NCBI RefSeq assembly: GCF_000763295.1
Contig: NZ_JRJE01000032.1
Coordinates: forward strand, 620,001-684,000
Reading direction: 5' to 3'
Source of the DNA: Thalassospira australica
GTDB taxonomy: Bacteria > Pseudomonadota > Alphaproteobacteria > Rhodospirillales > Thalassospiraceae
Length of the DNA stretch: 64,000 nt
The notes under the pieces were generated by a model that was not told the origin of the DNA, made no database searches, and saw only the letters and a list, made by a program, of their open reading frames with translations. The stretch's first letter is position 1; every line of letters begins with the position of its first letter. Shown piece after piece: positions 18,195 through 26,152 of this stretch. Both the position numbers and the translations under genes were made by a program.

Positions 18195-19235
18195 ATGGAA
18201 TATCGTCGATTGGGGCGTACTGACATTGATGTCAGTGTTATTTGCCTGGGCACCATGACATGGGGTCAACAAAACACGCAGGACGAAGCTTTCGAGCAAC
18301 TTGACTATGCCACGTCCAACGAAGTCAATTTCATCGACACCGCCGAAATGTATCCGGTCCCGGCGATGGAAGAGACCTTTACCAAAACCGAAACCATCAT
18401 CGGCAACTGGCTTGAAAAACGTGGGCGTCGTGATGACCTTGTGATCGCCACCAAGATTGTCGGTCCGGCAGAACGGTTTCCCTATGTGCGCGGTGGTCCG
18501 CGTTTGTCCCGTGGGCAAATCTTTGAGGCCATCGACGGATCGCTCAAGCGTCTGAAAACCGACTATGTCGATCTTTATCAGCTTCACTGGCCGGACCGGA
18601 ATTCCAACTTCTTTGGCAAGCTTGGCTATGTCCATGACGAGAACGAGGATTTCACCCCGATCGAAGAAAGCCTCGAAGCACTCGACGAATTGGTCAAGTC
18701 AGGCAAGGTCCGTCATATCGGCTTGTCGAACGAAAATCCCTGGGGCCTGATGAAGTTCCTTGAGCTGGCCGAAAAGAACGGCTGGCCGCGTGTTGTGTCG
18801 GTTCAGAACCCCTACAGCCTGCTGACCCGCCAATATGAGGTCGGCATGGCGGAATGTTCCATCCGCGAAGACGCGGGCCTTCTGGCCTATTCACCGCTTG
18901 GGGGCGGGGCGTTGTCGGGTAAATATCTTGGCGGTGCGCGCCCGGAAGGTGCACGTGTGACCAAATGGCCGCAGTACTTCGGCCGTTTTCTGAAAGAAAA
19001 CGGCGTCAAATCGACCGAGGCCTATGTAAAGCTTGCCCGTGATCACGGCCTTGATCCGTCGCAGATGGCGCTGGCCTATGTCAATTCGCGCCCGTTCCTG
19101 ACGTCAAACATCATTGGCGCGACCAGCATGGAACAGCTCAAGACCAATATCGGTTCTGCCAACATCACGCTTTCTGAAGATGTGCTCAGTGAAATTGAAG
19201 CCATCCATCAGACCTGGCCATATCCTTGCCCTTAA
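18195..19235 (+). CDS. NADP-dependent aldo/keto reductase (Tas-like)
   Basis: 346 residues. The catalytic tetrad of aldo/keto reductases is in place: D48 and Y53 in FIDTAEMYP, K87 in IATKIVG and H131 in LYQLHWPDR. The N-terminus MEYRRLGRTDIDVSVICLGTMTWG (split here as MEYRRLGRTD then IDVSVICLG) is that of the Tas group, which is about 346 residues long. It reduces carbonyl compounds with NADPH in the cytoplasm; the natural substrate is unknown. A pirin gene follows after a hairpin. Confidence 0.93.
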   Translation: MEYRRLGRTDIDVSVICLGTMTWGQQNTQDEAFEQLDYATSNEVNFIDTAEMYPVPAMEETFTKTETIIGNWLEKRGRRDDLVIATKIVGPAERFPYVRGGPRLSRGQIFEAIDGSLKRLKTDYVDLYQLHWPDRNSNFFGKLGYVHDENEDFTPIEESLEALDELVKSGKVRHIGLSNENPWGLMKFLELAEKNGWPRVVSVQNPYSLLTRQYEVGMAECSIREDAGLLAYSPLGGGALSGKYLGGARPEGARVTKWPQYFGRFLKENGVKSTEAYVKLARDHGLDPSQMALAYVNSRPFLTSNIIGATSMEQLKTNIGSANITLSEDVLSEIEAIHQTWPYPCP

Positions 19236-19267
19236 TCGGCGGCACGATGGCACATATATAACGTAAA

Positions 19268-19296
19268 GTACGGTAGTCCATTTGGGGCTACCGTAC
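19268..19296. other. nine-bp perfect inverted repeat before pirin gene
   Basis: GTACGGTAG (19268-19276) and CTACCGTAC (19288-19296) with an 11-base spacer, 26 bases before the pirin start. No T-run follows, so it is more likely an operator or leader hairpin than a terminator. Confidence 0.45.
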
Positions 19297-19322
19297 CCGA
19301 CCGCTTTAAAAGGAGGCAGCGC

Positions 19323-20189
19323 ATGGTAAAGCTCATTTCTGGCAAGGAAACCGATCTTGGTGCCTTTTCCGTGCGCCGCGTTCTGCCCCATCGTGATGTG
19401 CGTTCGGTTGGGCCATTTGTGTTTTTTGATCATATGGGCCCGGCAGAATTTCAGCCAGGCGATGGCATTGATGTTCCCCCCCATCCCCATGTTTGCCTTG
19501 CAACCGTGACCTATTTGTTCAAGGGCGCGGTCCTGCACCGCGATAGTCTGGGCAGCAACCTTGAAATCACGCCGGGGGATTTGAACTGGATGAATGCCGG
19601 GCATGGCATCACCCATTCCGAACGTGAAACCCCGGCGGTGCGCAATTCGGTTCATGAACTTGATGGGCTGCAGCTGTGGGTCGCCCTTCCCGAGGCCGAA
19701 GAAGAATCCGATCCGGCCTTTTATCATGTTTCAAAAAACGACCTTCCGATCATCGAGGATGCCGGTCTTCATATGCGTCTGATTGCCGGTGAGGCATTTG
19801 GCAAAACCGCCCCGGTTCCGGTGAAGTCCAAGCTTTATTATCTTGATGTCCAAATGGACGAAGGCGCGCAACTTCTGTTGCCCGGTGAAAATCAGGAAGG
19901 GGCTGTTTATGTGGTTTCGGGCAGTGTCGCGATTGACGGCGAAACCTATGGCCCGGAAAGCTTTGTCTATGTCGCACCCGAAGAAATTCCCGATATCGTC
20001 GCACAAGGCGACAGCCGGGTGATGCTTCTGGGCGGATTGCCGTTGGGTAAACGGCATCTGTGGTGGAATTTCGTCGCCAGTTCAAAAGACCGGATCGAAA
20101 AGGCCAAGGCCGATTGGGCATCGGGCAATTTCCCGCAGATCGATGGCGAAGACGATATTCTGCCATTGCCGGTGTCGTCCAAAGGCTGA
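19323..20189 (+). CDS. pirin family protein
   Basis: 288 residues forming two cupin barrels. The metal-binding histidines of the N-terminal cupin are in PPHPHVCLATVTYLFKG (HPH) and GDLNWMNAGHGITHSE (HGITHSE), the standard pirin signatures; the second barrel (about 175-240) is less conserved. Bacterial pirins have been reported as quercetinases or as modulators of central metabolism enzymes; the role here is not evident. AAAGGAGG precedes the ATG. The downstream gene thpR starts 92 bases after it. Confidence 0.93.
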   Translation: MVKLISGKETDLGAFSVRRVLPHRDVRSVGPFVFFDHMGPAEFQPGDGIDVPPHPHVCLATVTYLFKGAVLHRDSLGSNLEITPGDLNWMNAGHGITHSERETPAVRNSVHELDGLQLWVALPEAEEESDPAFYHVSKNDLPIIEDAGLHMRLIAGEAFGKTAPVPVKSKLYYLDVQMDEGAQLLLPGENQEGAVYVVSGSVAIDGETYGPESFVYVAPEEIPDIVAQGDSRVMLLGGLPLGKRHLWWNFVASSKDRIEKAKADWASGNFPQIDGEDDILPLPVSSKG

Positions 20190-20281
20190 TCTCCAAAGAT
20201 TGGCAAAGTATGGCAAAGCCAGACAGGCTGAACAGTGCATCGCCCGAACGGACCATCAGGATAGAATTGGATACCCACATG

Positions 20282-20878
20282 ATGCGTTTATTTGTTGGTG
20301 TGGAAATTCCCCACGATATCGCCACCGATCTTTATCCACTTGCGCGCGGGATCAAGGGCCTTGATGCCCAGACCCCGGAAAACATGCACATCACGCTGAA
20401 ATTCATCGGCAATGTCGATCCGGGCTTGGCCGGTGAAATTGATCAGGCGCTCTCGCAGATTGCGTTTGAACCCTTTGATTTGCAGGTGTCTGGCCTTGAT
20501 ATGTTTTCCTCAAGCCGCAAGGTCCGCATTTTCTGGGCTGGTGTGAAAGATCAGCCCGTGATGAACCGATTGGCGAACAAGGTTGAAAACGCGCTGCTGG
20601 CGCTCGAAGAATGCCCGGATATGGATGTGCGCAAATTCACCCCGCATATCACGCTGGGGCGGAACCGAACGGCTGCGCGTGCCTCGGTCGAGCAAGCCAT
20701 TGCCGATCATGCGGACGTAACATCACGGGTGTTCACCGTGGATCGTTTTTGCTTGTATGAAAGCCATTCCACAACCGATGGCCCGGAATTTCGCGTCATT
20801 GCCGCCTACGACGGATCGGACGAACCCCGCCCGCAACCGGATTTGGCGGATGAATTTGCAACAGAGGATTTTCAATGA
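20282..20878 (+). CDS. thpR: RNA 2',3'-cyclic phosphodiesterase
   Basis: 198 residues with the two HxTx motifs of the 2H phosphoesterases: HITL (from H36) and HITL (from H122), which form the active site. The opening MRLFVGVEIP and the first motif followed by KFIGNV are characteristic of ThpR/LigT. The enzyme opens 2',3'-cyclic phosphate ends of RNA. Two ATGs occur back to back (20279 and 20282). The frame stays open about 220 bases further upstream, into the pirin gene, but that part has no family similarity. It overlaps the next gene by four bases (ATGA). Confidence 0.92.
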   Translation: MRLFVGVEIPHDIATDLYPLARGIKGLDAQTPENMHITLKFIGNVDPGLAGEIDQALSQIAFEPFDLQVSGLDMFSSSRKVRIFWAGVKDQPVMNRLANKVENALLALEECPDMDVRKFTPHITLGRNRTAARASVEQAIADHADVTSRVFTVDRFCLYESHSTTDGPEFRVIAAYDGSDEPRPQPDLADEFATEDFQ

Positions 20879-21657
20879 AACTTGGCTTTGTTGGCACGGG
20901 TGCCATCAGCGATGCAGTCATTCGCGGCGTGCTGAGATCTGATTGCGCGGTGGATGAAATCATCGTCTCGCGGCGCAGCGAACATATATCGCAAAAGCTT
21001 GCCGCCGATTTTGACCGCGTGCGTGTCGAAGATGACAATCAGGCAATCATTGATCAGGCCGACGTGATCTTTTTGGCCGTCTTGCCGCAGCTGAGCAAAG
21101 AAATCCTCTCAGGCCTTCACATGCCTGATGACAAAAAGGTCGTTAGCCTGATCGCCACCATTCCGATTGCCGATATGAAGGCATGGCTTGATACCGATGC
21201 CCGGTTTGACCGGGCGATCCCGTTGCCCCCGGTCGAACATCATAGCTGTGTTACTGCGGTTTACCCTGGCTCACCTGATGTTATGGCGCTTTTTGAAAAA
21301 CTGGGCGGGGCGGTTGCGGCCAAAACCATTGATGCCTTTGATGGCTATGCCACCGGAAGCGCCCTGATGGGGACCTATTTCACGGTGCTGGAAAATGCGG
21401 CGCAATGGATGGTGGCGCAGGGCTCGGATTATGCCGATGCCCGGCGTTATCTGGCCGCTCTTTTTGCCGGCCTTTCCGAAAATACCGCCAAATCCCCCGA
21501 TCAAGGCTTTGCCGATCTTTACGAAGGCCACATCACTGCAGGCGGCCTTAATGATCAGGTCGCGCAAACTTTCCTGCGTGAAAAGGGCGGTGCGGCCATC
21601 CATACAGCCCTTGATGAAGTCTTTGCCCGGGTCAAGGCCGCCTCTAAAGGCGGCTAA
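20875..21657 (+). CDS. pyrroline-5-carboxylate reductase-like NAD(P)-binding protein
   Basis: 260 residues. An N-terminal Rossmann fold begins at once (MKLGFVGTGAISDAVIRG) and continues as in ProC (VIFLAVLPQLSKEIL); the C-terminal helical domain carries ENAAQWMVAQGS and NDQVAQTFLREKGG. The last segment corresponds to the ProC motif GGTTIAAL-like region, but here it is GGLNDQV, so it belongs to a diverged subgroup. Proline synthesis is possible but not proven. The gene is coupled to thpR by a 4-base overlap and is closed by a strong terminator. Confidence 0.85.
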   Translation: MKLGFVGTGAISDAVIRGVLRSDCAVDEIIVSRRSEHISQKLAADFDRVRVEDDNQAIIDQADVIFLAVLPQLSKEILSGLHMPDDKKVVSLIATIPIADMKAWLDTDARFDRAIPLPPVEHHSCVTAVYPGSPDVMALFEKLGGAVAAKTIDAFDGYATGSALMGTYFTVLENAAQWMVAQGSDYADARRYLAALFAGLSENTAKSPDQGFADLYEGHITAGGLNDQVAQTFLREKGGAAIHTALDEVFARVKAASKGG

Positions 21658-21665
21658 AACAATAA

Positions 21666-21706
21666 CCCCCAAACAGGCGGATGATACCGGGCCTGTTTGG
21701 GGGCAT
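21666..21706. terminator. rho-independent-type terminator
   Basis: A perfect 13-bp stem CCCCCAAACAGGC (21666-21678) / GCCTGTTTGGGGG (21691-21703). It ends the convergent proC-like and NAD(P)-binding protein genes. The T-run is poor on both sides. Confidence 0.65.
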
Positions 21707-21710
21707 TGGC

Positions 21711-22376
21711 TCAGGCTACAGCCGCTTGGGTTTGATAGCCAACCGTGAAACGCTGCTGGGTGGGCGTGTCGTCCTCCACCAGATCAACCATCGCCACTCC
21801 GAAATCGGCAAAGGAAATCCGTGCCATCCCGTCATGGTCGGGAATCAGCGTATCGGTGCCGCGCACGTAGTGACCGGTCTTCTCACCGGAAAACAGCATC
21901 GCGGGCGGACGCAGGCAGGTCCATTGCACGTCTTCATACTGATCAAACAGCGCATCCTGCGCCGCACAGGCCTTTGCAATCGGGCGAACGGCATCGGGCA
22001 GGAAGCCCGGCGCGCTTAACACCGTATGCCCGCTGCCATCAGCCAGCTTCAGGGTCGCCGCTCCGCCGGTCAAATAGATCGGGGTTTTGGTTTTGCGTGC
22101 CGCATCGAGCAAAATCTGGCTCATATCTACCAGCAATCCTTCTGATCCGCTGGCGGGGCGAAGGGCGCTGATGGCAATATCATGGCGTGCCATCAGTTCC
22201 GCAACTTTTGCGGGCTGGGTCAGCACATCAAGGCTTTCACGTTCCACCTGATCGGGCAGGGCTGCCAGTTTATTGGCATTGCGCGCAACGGCGGTAACGT
22301 CATTGCCGCGGTGAACGGCTTCAAGGATTGTGGCGCTGCCAACATCGCCAGTGGCGCCAAAGATGACAATTTTCAT
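21711..22376 (-). CDS. NAD(P)H-binding atypical SDR (NmrA/YwnB-like)
   Basis: 221 residues. The start MKIVIFGATGDVGSATILEA gives the GxxGxxG dinucleotide motif of atypical short-chain dehydrogenases, and the protein ends without the classical Tyr-Lys catalytic pair, as in the NAD(P)H-binding domain family. The ATG at 22376 is chosen because GGAA lies nine bases upstream and the preceding 36 codons lack family character. The EamA exporter gene lies 40 bases upstream on the same strand, so the two are probably co-transcribed under the MarR palindromes. Substrate unknown. Confidence 0.88.
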   Translation of the reverse strand: MKIVIFGATGDVGSATILEAVHRGNDVTAVARNANKLAALPDQVERESLDVLTQPAKVAELMARHDIAISALRPASGSEGLLVDMSQILLDAARKTKTPIYLTGGAATLKLADGSGHTVLSAPGFLPDAVRPIAKACAAQDALFDQYEDVQWTCLRPPAMLFSGEKTGHYVRGTDTLIPDHDGMARISFADFGVAMVDLVEDDTPTQQRFTVGYQTQAAVA

Positions 22377-22416
22377 GGGGCTGTTCCTTATTGTATGCGG
22401 GGCTTCAAAATTGATT

Positions 22417-23307
22417 TCAGGTGGTGCGAGGGGTTGGAATGTCTTGCGGTGCAGGGGTTGGTGTCGCTGCCGCCCGCTGACCAAGCCAGATGCTGATCAG
22501 GACAACGACAACGCCTGTGATCTGAAGGGTTGAAAGCGCTTCGCCCAGAACGAACCAGCCAAGCAACACCGCGCTGGTCGGGCTGAGAAAGCCAAAGCTT
22601 GTCACCGTGGTTGGACCAAGCCGCGCAATGCCACGAAACCACAGGTAATAGGTGAGCGCCGCCCCAATCAGGCCCAGCCAAATCAGGCCGGCCAGATTGG
22701 TCAGGGTCGGCATCGGAAAGCCCGGCTCGACGATCAGCGCAACAGGGATCAAAAGCAAACCACCCGCGGTCAATTGCCAGGCGGTAAAGGTCAGCGGCGA
22801 TACCGGCGGCTGCCACTTGCGGGTCAAAACGGTACCGGCCGCCATGGATGCCGCACCAAGCAGGGCGGCGATAATGCCAATGGGATCAAGGCTTGCCGTT
22901 GGGCCCAGCACCAGCATCGCCACACCAATCAATCCCGACAGGGCAGCAATGATGCCAAGCACCGTGATCGTATTGCCCAGGGCAAAGCGGGCCAGAAACA
23001 GCACAAGCAACGGCTGCACGGCACCAAGGGTTGCGGCAACCCCGCCCGGCAGGCGATAGGCCGCGACAAATAACATTGACCAGAACACGGCAAAATTCAG
23101 CGCGCCCAAGATCAAGACCCGTCCGCGCCAGCCGGCAGGCGGCAATTGGCGGACAACAAGCAACAGGATCAGACCGGCCGGCAGGGCGCGCAACAAAGAA
23201 ACGGTCAGCGGATATCCATGCGGCAACAGTTCGGTGGCAACGATATAGCTGCTGCCCCAGATGACCGGCGCAATCGCGGTCAGGAATAAATCGGTTGTTC
23301 GGTTCAT
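22417..23307 (-). CDS. EamA-family (DMT) transporter
   Basis: 296 residues, ten predicted transmembrane helices in two EamA repeats (about 5-135 and 145-275). The N-terminus (IAPVIWGSSYIVATELLP) is characteristic of the RhaT/EamA exporters of metabolites and amino acids. A GGAG ribosome site precedes the ATG. The gene is divergent from a marR-type gene, and the first of three palindromes ends only 16 bases before the start codon, so repression by that regulator is the simplest reading. Substrate not predictable. Confidence 0.93.
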   Translation of the reverse strand: MNRTTDLFLTAIAPVIWGSSYIVATELLPHGYPLTVSLLRALPAGLILLLVVRQLPPAGWRGRVLILGALNFAVFWSMLFVAAYRLPGGVAATLGAVQPLLVLFLARFALGNTITVLGIIAALSGLIGVAMLVLGPTASLDPIGIIAALLGAASMAAGTVLTRKWQPPVSPLTFTAWQLTAGGLLLIPVALIVEPGFPMPTLTNLAGLIWLGLIGAALTYYLWFRGIARLGPTTVTSFGFLSPTSAVLLGWFVLGEALSTLQITGVVVVLISIWLGQRAAATPTPAPQDIPTPRTT

Positions 23308-23322
23308 GGTGGCTTCTCCATT

Positions 23323-23391
23323 TATCTTGACGTCAAGATACTTTCATAAATCTTGACGTCAAGATACTTTCATAAATCTTGACGTCAAGAT
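23323..23391. promoter_or_regulatory. array of three palindromic operators, 26-bp period
   Basis: The 16-bp perfect palindrome ATCTTGACGTCAAGAT occurs at 23324-23339, 23350-23365 and 23376-23391, exactly 26 bp apart, with identical 10-base spacers. It fills the intergenic region between the EamA gene and the marR gene. Read on the minus strand, TTGACG of one copy and TATCTT of the next copy are 16 bases apart (23388-23383 with 23366-23361, and 23362-23357 with 23340-23335), so the array also supplies two overlapping sigma-70-like promoters for the exporter gene. The likely binder is the adjacent MarR protein. Confidence 0.8.
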
Positions 23392-23415
23392 AAATTTTCG
23401 GCATGACTTCAAACC

Positions 23416-23925
23416 ATGGAAAACATACCCGACAAAATTGACCGTATCCTGGCGCAATGGCGCCGCGAACGCCCCGATCTTGATGTTGCGCAAATGGGCG
23501 TGATTGGCCGGGTTGGGCGGCTGCGCAATCGACTGAGTGCTGAACATGAACGTGTGTTCAAGAAATACGATCTGTCGCCGGCAAGCTTTGATGTTCTCGC
23601 CACATTACGCCGATCCGGCCCACCCTTTGCGCTCAGCCCGTCAGACCTGATTGATTGGACGATGGTGACATCGGGCACCATGACCAACCGTCTGGATAAA
23701 CTGGAAAAGGCGGGGCTGGTCACACGCAAGCGCAACCCGGATGATGGCCGTGGCTTTGTTATTGCGCTTACGGATCAGGGGTTTGAGCTGATTGATGCTG
23801 CTGTCACCGATCATGTCGCCAATCAGCACCGCATGCTCGAGGGGCTAAGCCGTGACGAACGTGAACAACTTGATGGTCTTTTGCGTAAATGGCTGGCGGC
23901 GATGAACTCAGACTCTGAACTTTAA
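23416..23925 (+). CDS. MarR-family transcriptional regulator
   Basis: 169 residues. The winged-helix core (about 60-135) contains SPSDLIDWTMVTSGTMTNRLDKLE as helix-turn-helix (given in parts: SPSDLIDWT, VTSGTMTNRLDKLEKAGLV) and the wing RKRNPDDGRG, typical of MarR. Flanking helices serve dimerisation. These repressors usually bind palindromes in their own promoter and release them on binding a small phenolic or toxic ligand. The three palindromes upstream fit this. The gene is divergent from the EamA exporter. No strong ribosome site is seen before the ATG. Confidence 0.93.
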   Translation: MENIPDKIDRILAQWRRERPDLDVAQMGVIGRVGRLRNRLSAEHERVFKKYDLSPASFDVLATLRRSGPPFALSPSDLIDWTMVTSGTMTNRLDKLEKAGLVTRKRNPDDGRGFVIALTDQGFELIDAAVTDHVANQHRMLEGLSRDEREQLDGLLRKWLAAMNSDSEL

Positions 23926-23932
23926 CCCGCGA

Positions 23933-24133
23933 TCAATCATAAACGATCCTGGGACTTAAAAGTTTAAAGCCTGTGATTTCAAACGCATACCTGCCCGATC
24001 CATCCGCCTGTTCGGCTCGGGCGATCAGCCTACCATTGTCATTGCGAACGATGGCGTGCGCGGTATGCAGTGCGCGAACGCAATGGCTGCCGTCAGGAAC
24101 CGCGCCAAATGCATGGCACTCAGCACCGTTCAC
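23933..24133 (-). CDS. possible short hypothetical protein
   Basis: A 66-codon frame from a GTG without a clear ribosome site. Codon third positions are GC-rich, as in real genes here, but no family is recognised. It lies just downstream of tRNA-Ser on the same strand. Kept as a weak candidate. Confidence 0.25.
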   Translation of the reverse strand: MNGAECHAFGAVPDGSHCVRALHTAHAIVRNDNGRLIARAEQADGSGRYAFEITGFKLLSPRIVYD

Positions 24134-24190
24134 AACGTTATGCGCTGGATGGTCTTGTCTGTATGGCTTGGAAAATGCTTTTCAAATCAG

Positions 24191-24280
24191 TGGCAGAGAG
24201 GAGGGGATTCGAACCCCTGAGGGGCTTACACCCCAACACGCTTTCCAGGCGTGCGCCTTAAACCACTCGGCCACCTCTCC
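24191..24280 (-). tRNA. tRNA-Ser (anticodon GGA)
   Basis: 90 bases including an encoded CCA (24193-24191). The acceptor stem GGAGAGG (24280-24274) pairs with CCTCTCT through one G-U pair; the discriminator base is G. The anticodon loop CTGGAAA gives GGA, reading UCC/UCU serine codons. The T arm GGGGTTCGAATCCCC is perfect, and a long variable arm (TTGGGGTGTAAGCCCC region) marks it as a class II serine tRNA. Confidence 0.97.
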
Positions 24281-24631
24281 ACATGCGATCTTGTCTATAT
24301 CGCGAAAGCGGGCGGACATTAGCCGAGACGCCCGCGCTTGACAAGGGCCAATCAGCCTCTTTTTTCACTTTGCTGTAATCATGCGAACTGTGCCTGTGAA
24401 ACTGCGTCGCCAGTGCAGGATGATCAGGCTGAAGTCGTTGGAAATGAATGCTTTTCGATAATCTTTACTTCTTGTTGATGTCTCATCCGTAAGGTTTCAG
24501 GTCAGGGTTGTTTGCCATCACGTGTAACAGACATCTTTGGATGCAGACCTTTACGCTGGTGGTCCTGACCCGTTAGGGTGCAGGTGTAATTTACTAATAT
24601 ACCAACCCTTACAGGTAGTTTGGAGACGATA
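24281..24631. other. intergenic region, no gene seen
   Basis: 351 bases between the tRNA promoter side and the small membrane protein gene. It should hold the divergent promoters of both. I see no convincing open frame or structured element. Confidence 0.5.
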
Positions 24632-24937
24632 ATGTGGTTTTTCCGGGCGTTGGGGTGGGTCCTGCTCTTTGCCAGCATCGCGGTGCTGGTTGATGACTCC
24701 ATCACAGCCCTTCAAACAGGAAGCTTTCGACTGGTCGCCGCCGGTGAGCTCTGGTATCGCCTTGATGCCGGAAGCCTGAACCTGCTGCAATCGGTCATTC
24801 AGCGCTACATTTCCGTCTGGATCTGGGACACAGTGTTTGTGCCGGTCCTGCTTGCACCGGCACTTGTGGTTTTGCTGGTGCCATCCGTGATCCTGTTGTT
24901 GCTGACCCGCAAACGCAAACGACAGCGCATTTTCTGA
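24632..24937 (+). CDS. small conserved membrane protein
   Basis: 101 residues with two clear hydrophobic helices (about 3-20 and 68-93), separated by a loop rich in Leu and Asp, and a strongly basic tail TRKRKRQRIF facing the cytoplasm by the positive-inside rule. GGAG sits six bases before the ATG at 24632, which is preferred to an in-frame TTG four codons earlier. I believe similar proteins occur across alphaproteobacteria, but I know of no function. It is monocistronic. Confidence 0.75.
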   Translation: MWFFRALGWVLLFASIAVLVDDSITALQTGSFRLVAAGELWYRLDAGSLNLLQSVIQRYISVWIWDTVFVPVLLAPALVVLLVPSVILLLLTRKRKRQRIF

Positions 24938-25057
24938 CATTTCCTTTTCCTGATTTTTACCCTGCATCGGGCGTGTTTAGCCCAATGTCGGCTTGTCTGT
25001 GCTTGGCGCAGTCGCCACACTGTGCGCATGTGACACAACAAGAAACAGGAAGCAGGG

Positions 25058-26038
25058 ATGAAGGCGTGGATTTCCAACGCATTTGGTGAAGCCCCCAAAC
25101 TGATTGATGCCCCCGATCCGGTGGCAAAGCCGGGGCAGGTGGTGATTGATGTCCGGGCCTGCGGGGTTAATTTCGCCGATACCCTGATCCTGAAAGGCAC
25201 ATATCAAAAACGCCCGACCGGGCCGTTTTCGCCCGGCTTTGAGGTCAGCGGCACCGTCCATGCAGTGGGCGACGGGGTGACCCATCTTAAGCCCGGTGAT
25301 GCGGTGATGGCCTTGCCCGATTGGGGCGGATTTGCCGAGCGCGTTGTTACCGATGCCGCCCTTGTCACCCCGCTTGTCGGGGACGTGGATTTCAATCAGT
25401 CTGCCGCATTTCAAATCGCCTACGGTACAAGCTGGTTTGCCTTGAAGTATCGCGCCGATCTTAAGCCGGGCGAGATTGTGCTGATCCATGGTGCGGCCGG
25501 CGGGGTCGGATTAACCGCGGTCGAATGTGCCAAATTGCTGGGGGCAACCGTCATCGCAACAGCCGGTGGGGCAGATAAATGCCAGATCGCGCGCGATCAT
25601 GGCGCGGATCATGTCATCGATTATAAATCTGACAACATCCGTGATCGTGTTCGCGACATCACGGCAACACTTGGGCAGCCCAAGGGCGTCGATGTTGTTT
25701 ATGATCCGGTTGGCGGGGATGTCTTTGATCAAAGCCTGCGCTGCGTGGCACCGGGGGCGCGTATGCTTTTGATCGGTTTTGCCAGCGGGACGGTGCCGCA
25801 AATTCCGGCCAATATTCTGCTGGTCAAGAATGTCACGGCAATTGGCTTTTACTTCGGCGCCTATCTTGAACAAAACCCGGATGTCGCCTGCCAGGGCATG
25901 ACAGAATTACTGGGTCTTCTGAAATCCGGGGCCATCAATCCGATGATATCGGCGGTTTATGCGCTTGATGATGCGATGAAAGCACTTGATGCCATTCGTG
26001 ACCGTTCTGCGACCGGGAAGCTTGTCATCCGGGTCTAG
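25058..26038 (+). CDS. NADPH:quinone oxidoreductase (zinc-independent MDR family)
   Basis: 326 residues, matching quinone reductase (QOR) size. The GroES-like N-terminal domain (about 1-120, with GVNFADTLILKG and GFEVSGTVHAVG) is followed by a Rossmann domain with IHGAAGGVGLTAVECAK (about 148-165). The zinc-binding cysteines of alcohol dehydrogenases are lacking. It would reduce quinones or enones with NADPH in the cytoplasm. GGAAGCAGGG precedes the ATG. Stand-alone gene. Confidence 0.92.
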   Translation: MKAWISNAFGEAPKLIDAPDPVAKPGQVVIDVRACGVNFADTLILKGTYQKRPTGPFSPGFEVSGTVHAVGDGVTHLKPGDAVMALPDWGGFAERVVTDAALVTPLVGDVDFNQSAAFQIAYGTSWFALKYRADLKPGEIVLIHGAAGGVGLTAVECAKLLGATVIATAGGADKCQIARDHGADHVIDYKSDNIRDRVRDITATLGQPKGVDVVYDPVGGDVFDQSLRCVAPGARMLLIGFASGTVPQIPANILLVKNVTAIGFYFGAYLEQNPDVACQGMTELLGLLKSGAINPMISAVYALDDAMKALDAIRDRSATGKLVIRV

Positions 26039-26152
26039 GGGGCGCTTAATTGAAGCAATACGTTCCAATGGATGAACTGTCGGATTTTCTTAATTAAATC
26101 GTTGGTATAGGATGGTCGCGTCCCAACCACCTCTCTGCCGGAATGTGCTTTA

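Noticed and set aside
23323..23391. Possible CRISPR array because of regular repeats
   Set aside because: Spacers are identical and only ten bases long, copies are palindromic and no cas gene is near; operators explain it.
24191..24280. tRNA-Ser as the edge of an integrated element
   Set aside because: No integrase, no repeated 3' end of the tRNA and no compositional break in the next kilobases.
23973..24341. 122-codon plus-strand frame crossing tRNA-Ser
   Set aside because: It runs through a perfectly folded tRNA gene on the other strand and has no ribosome site.
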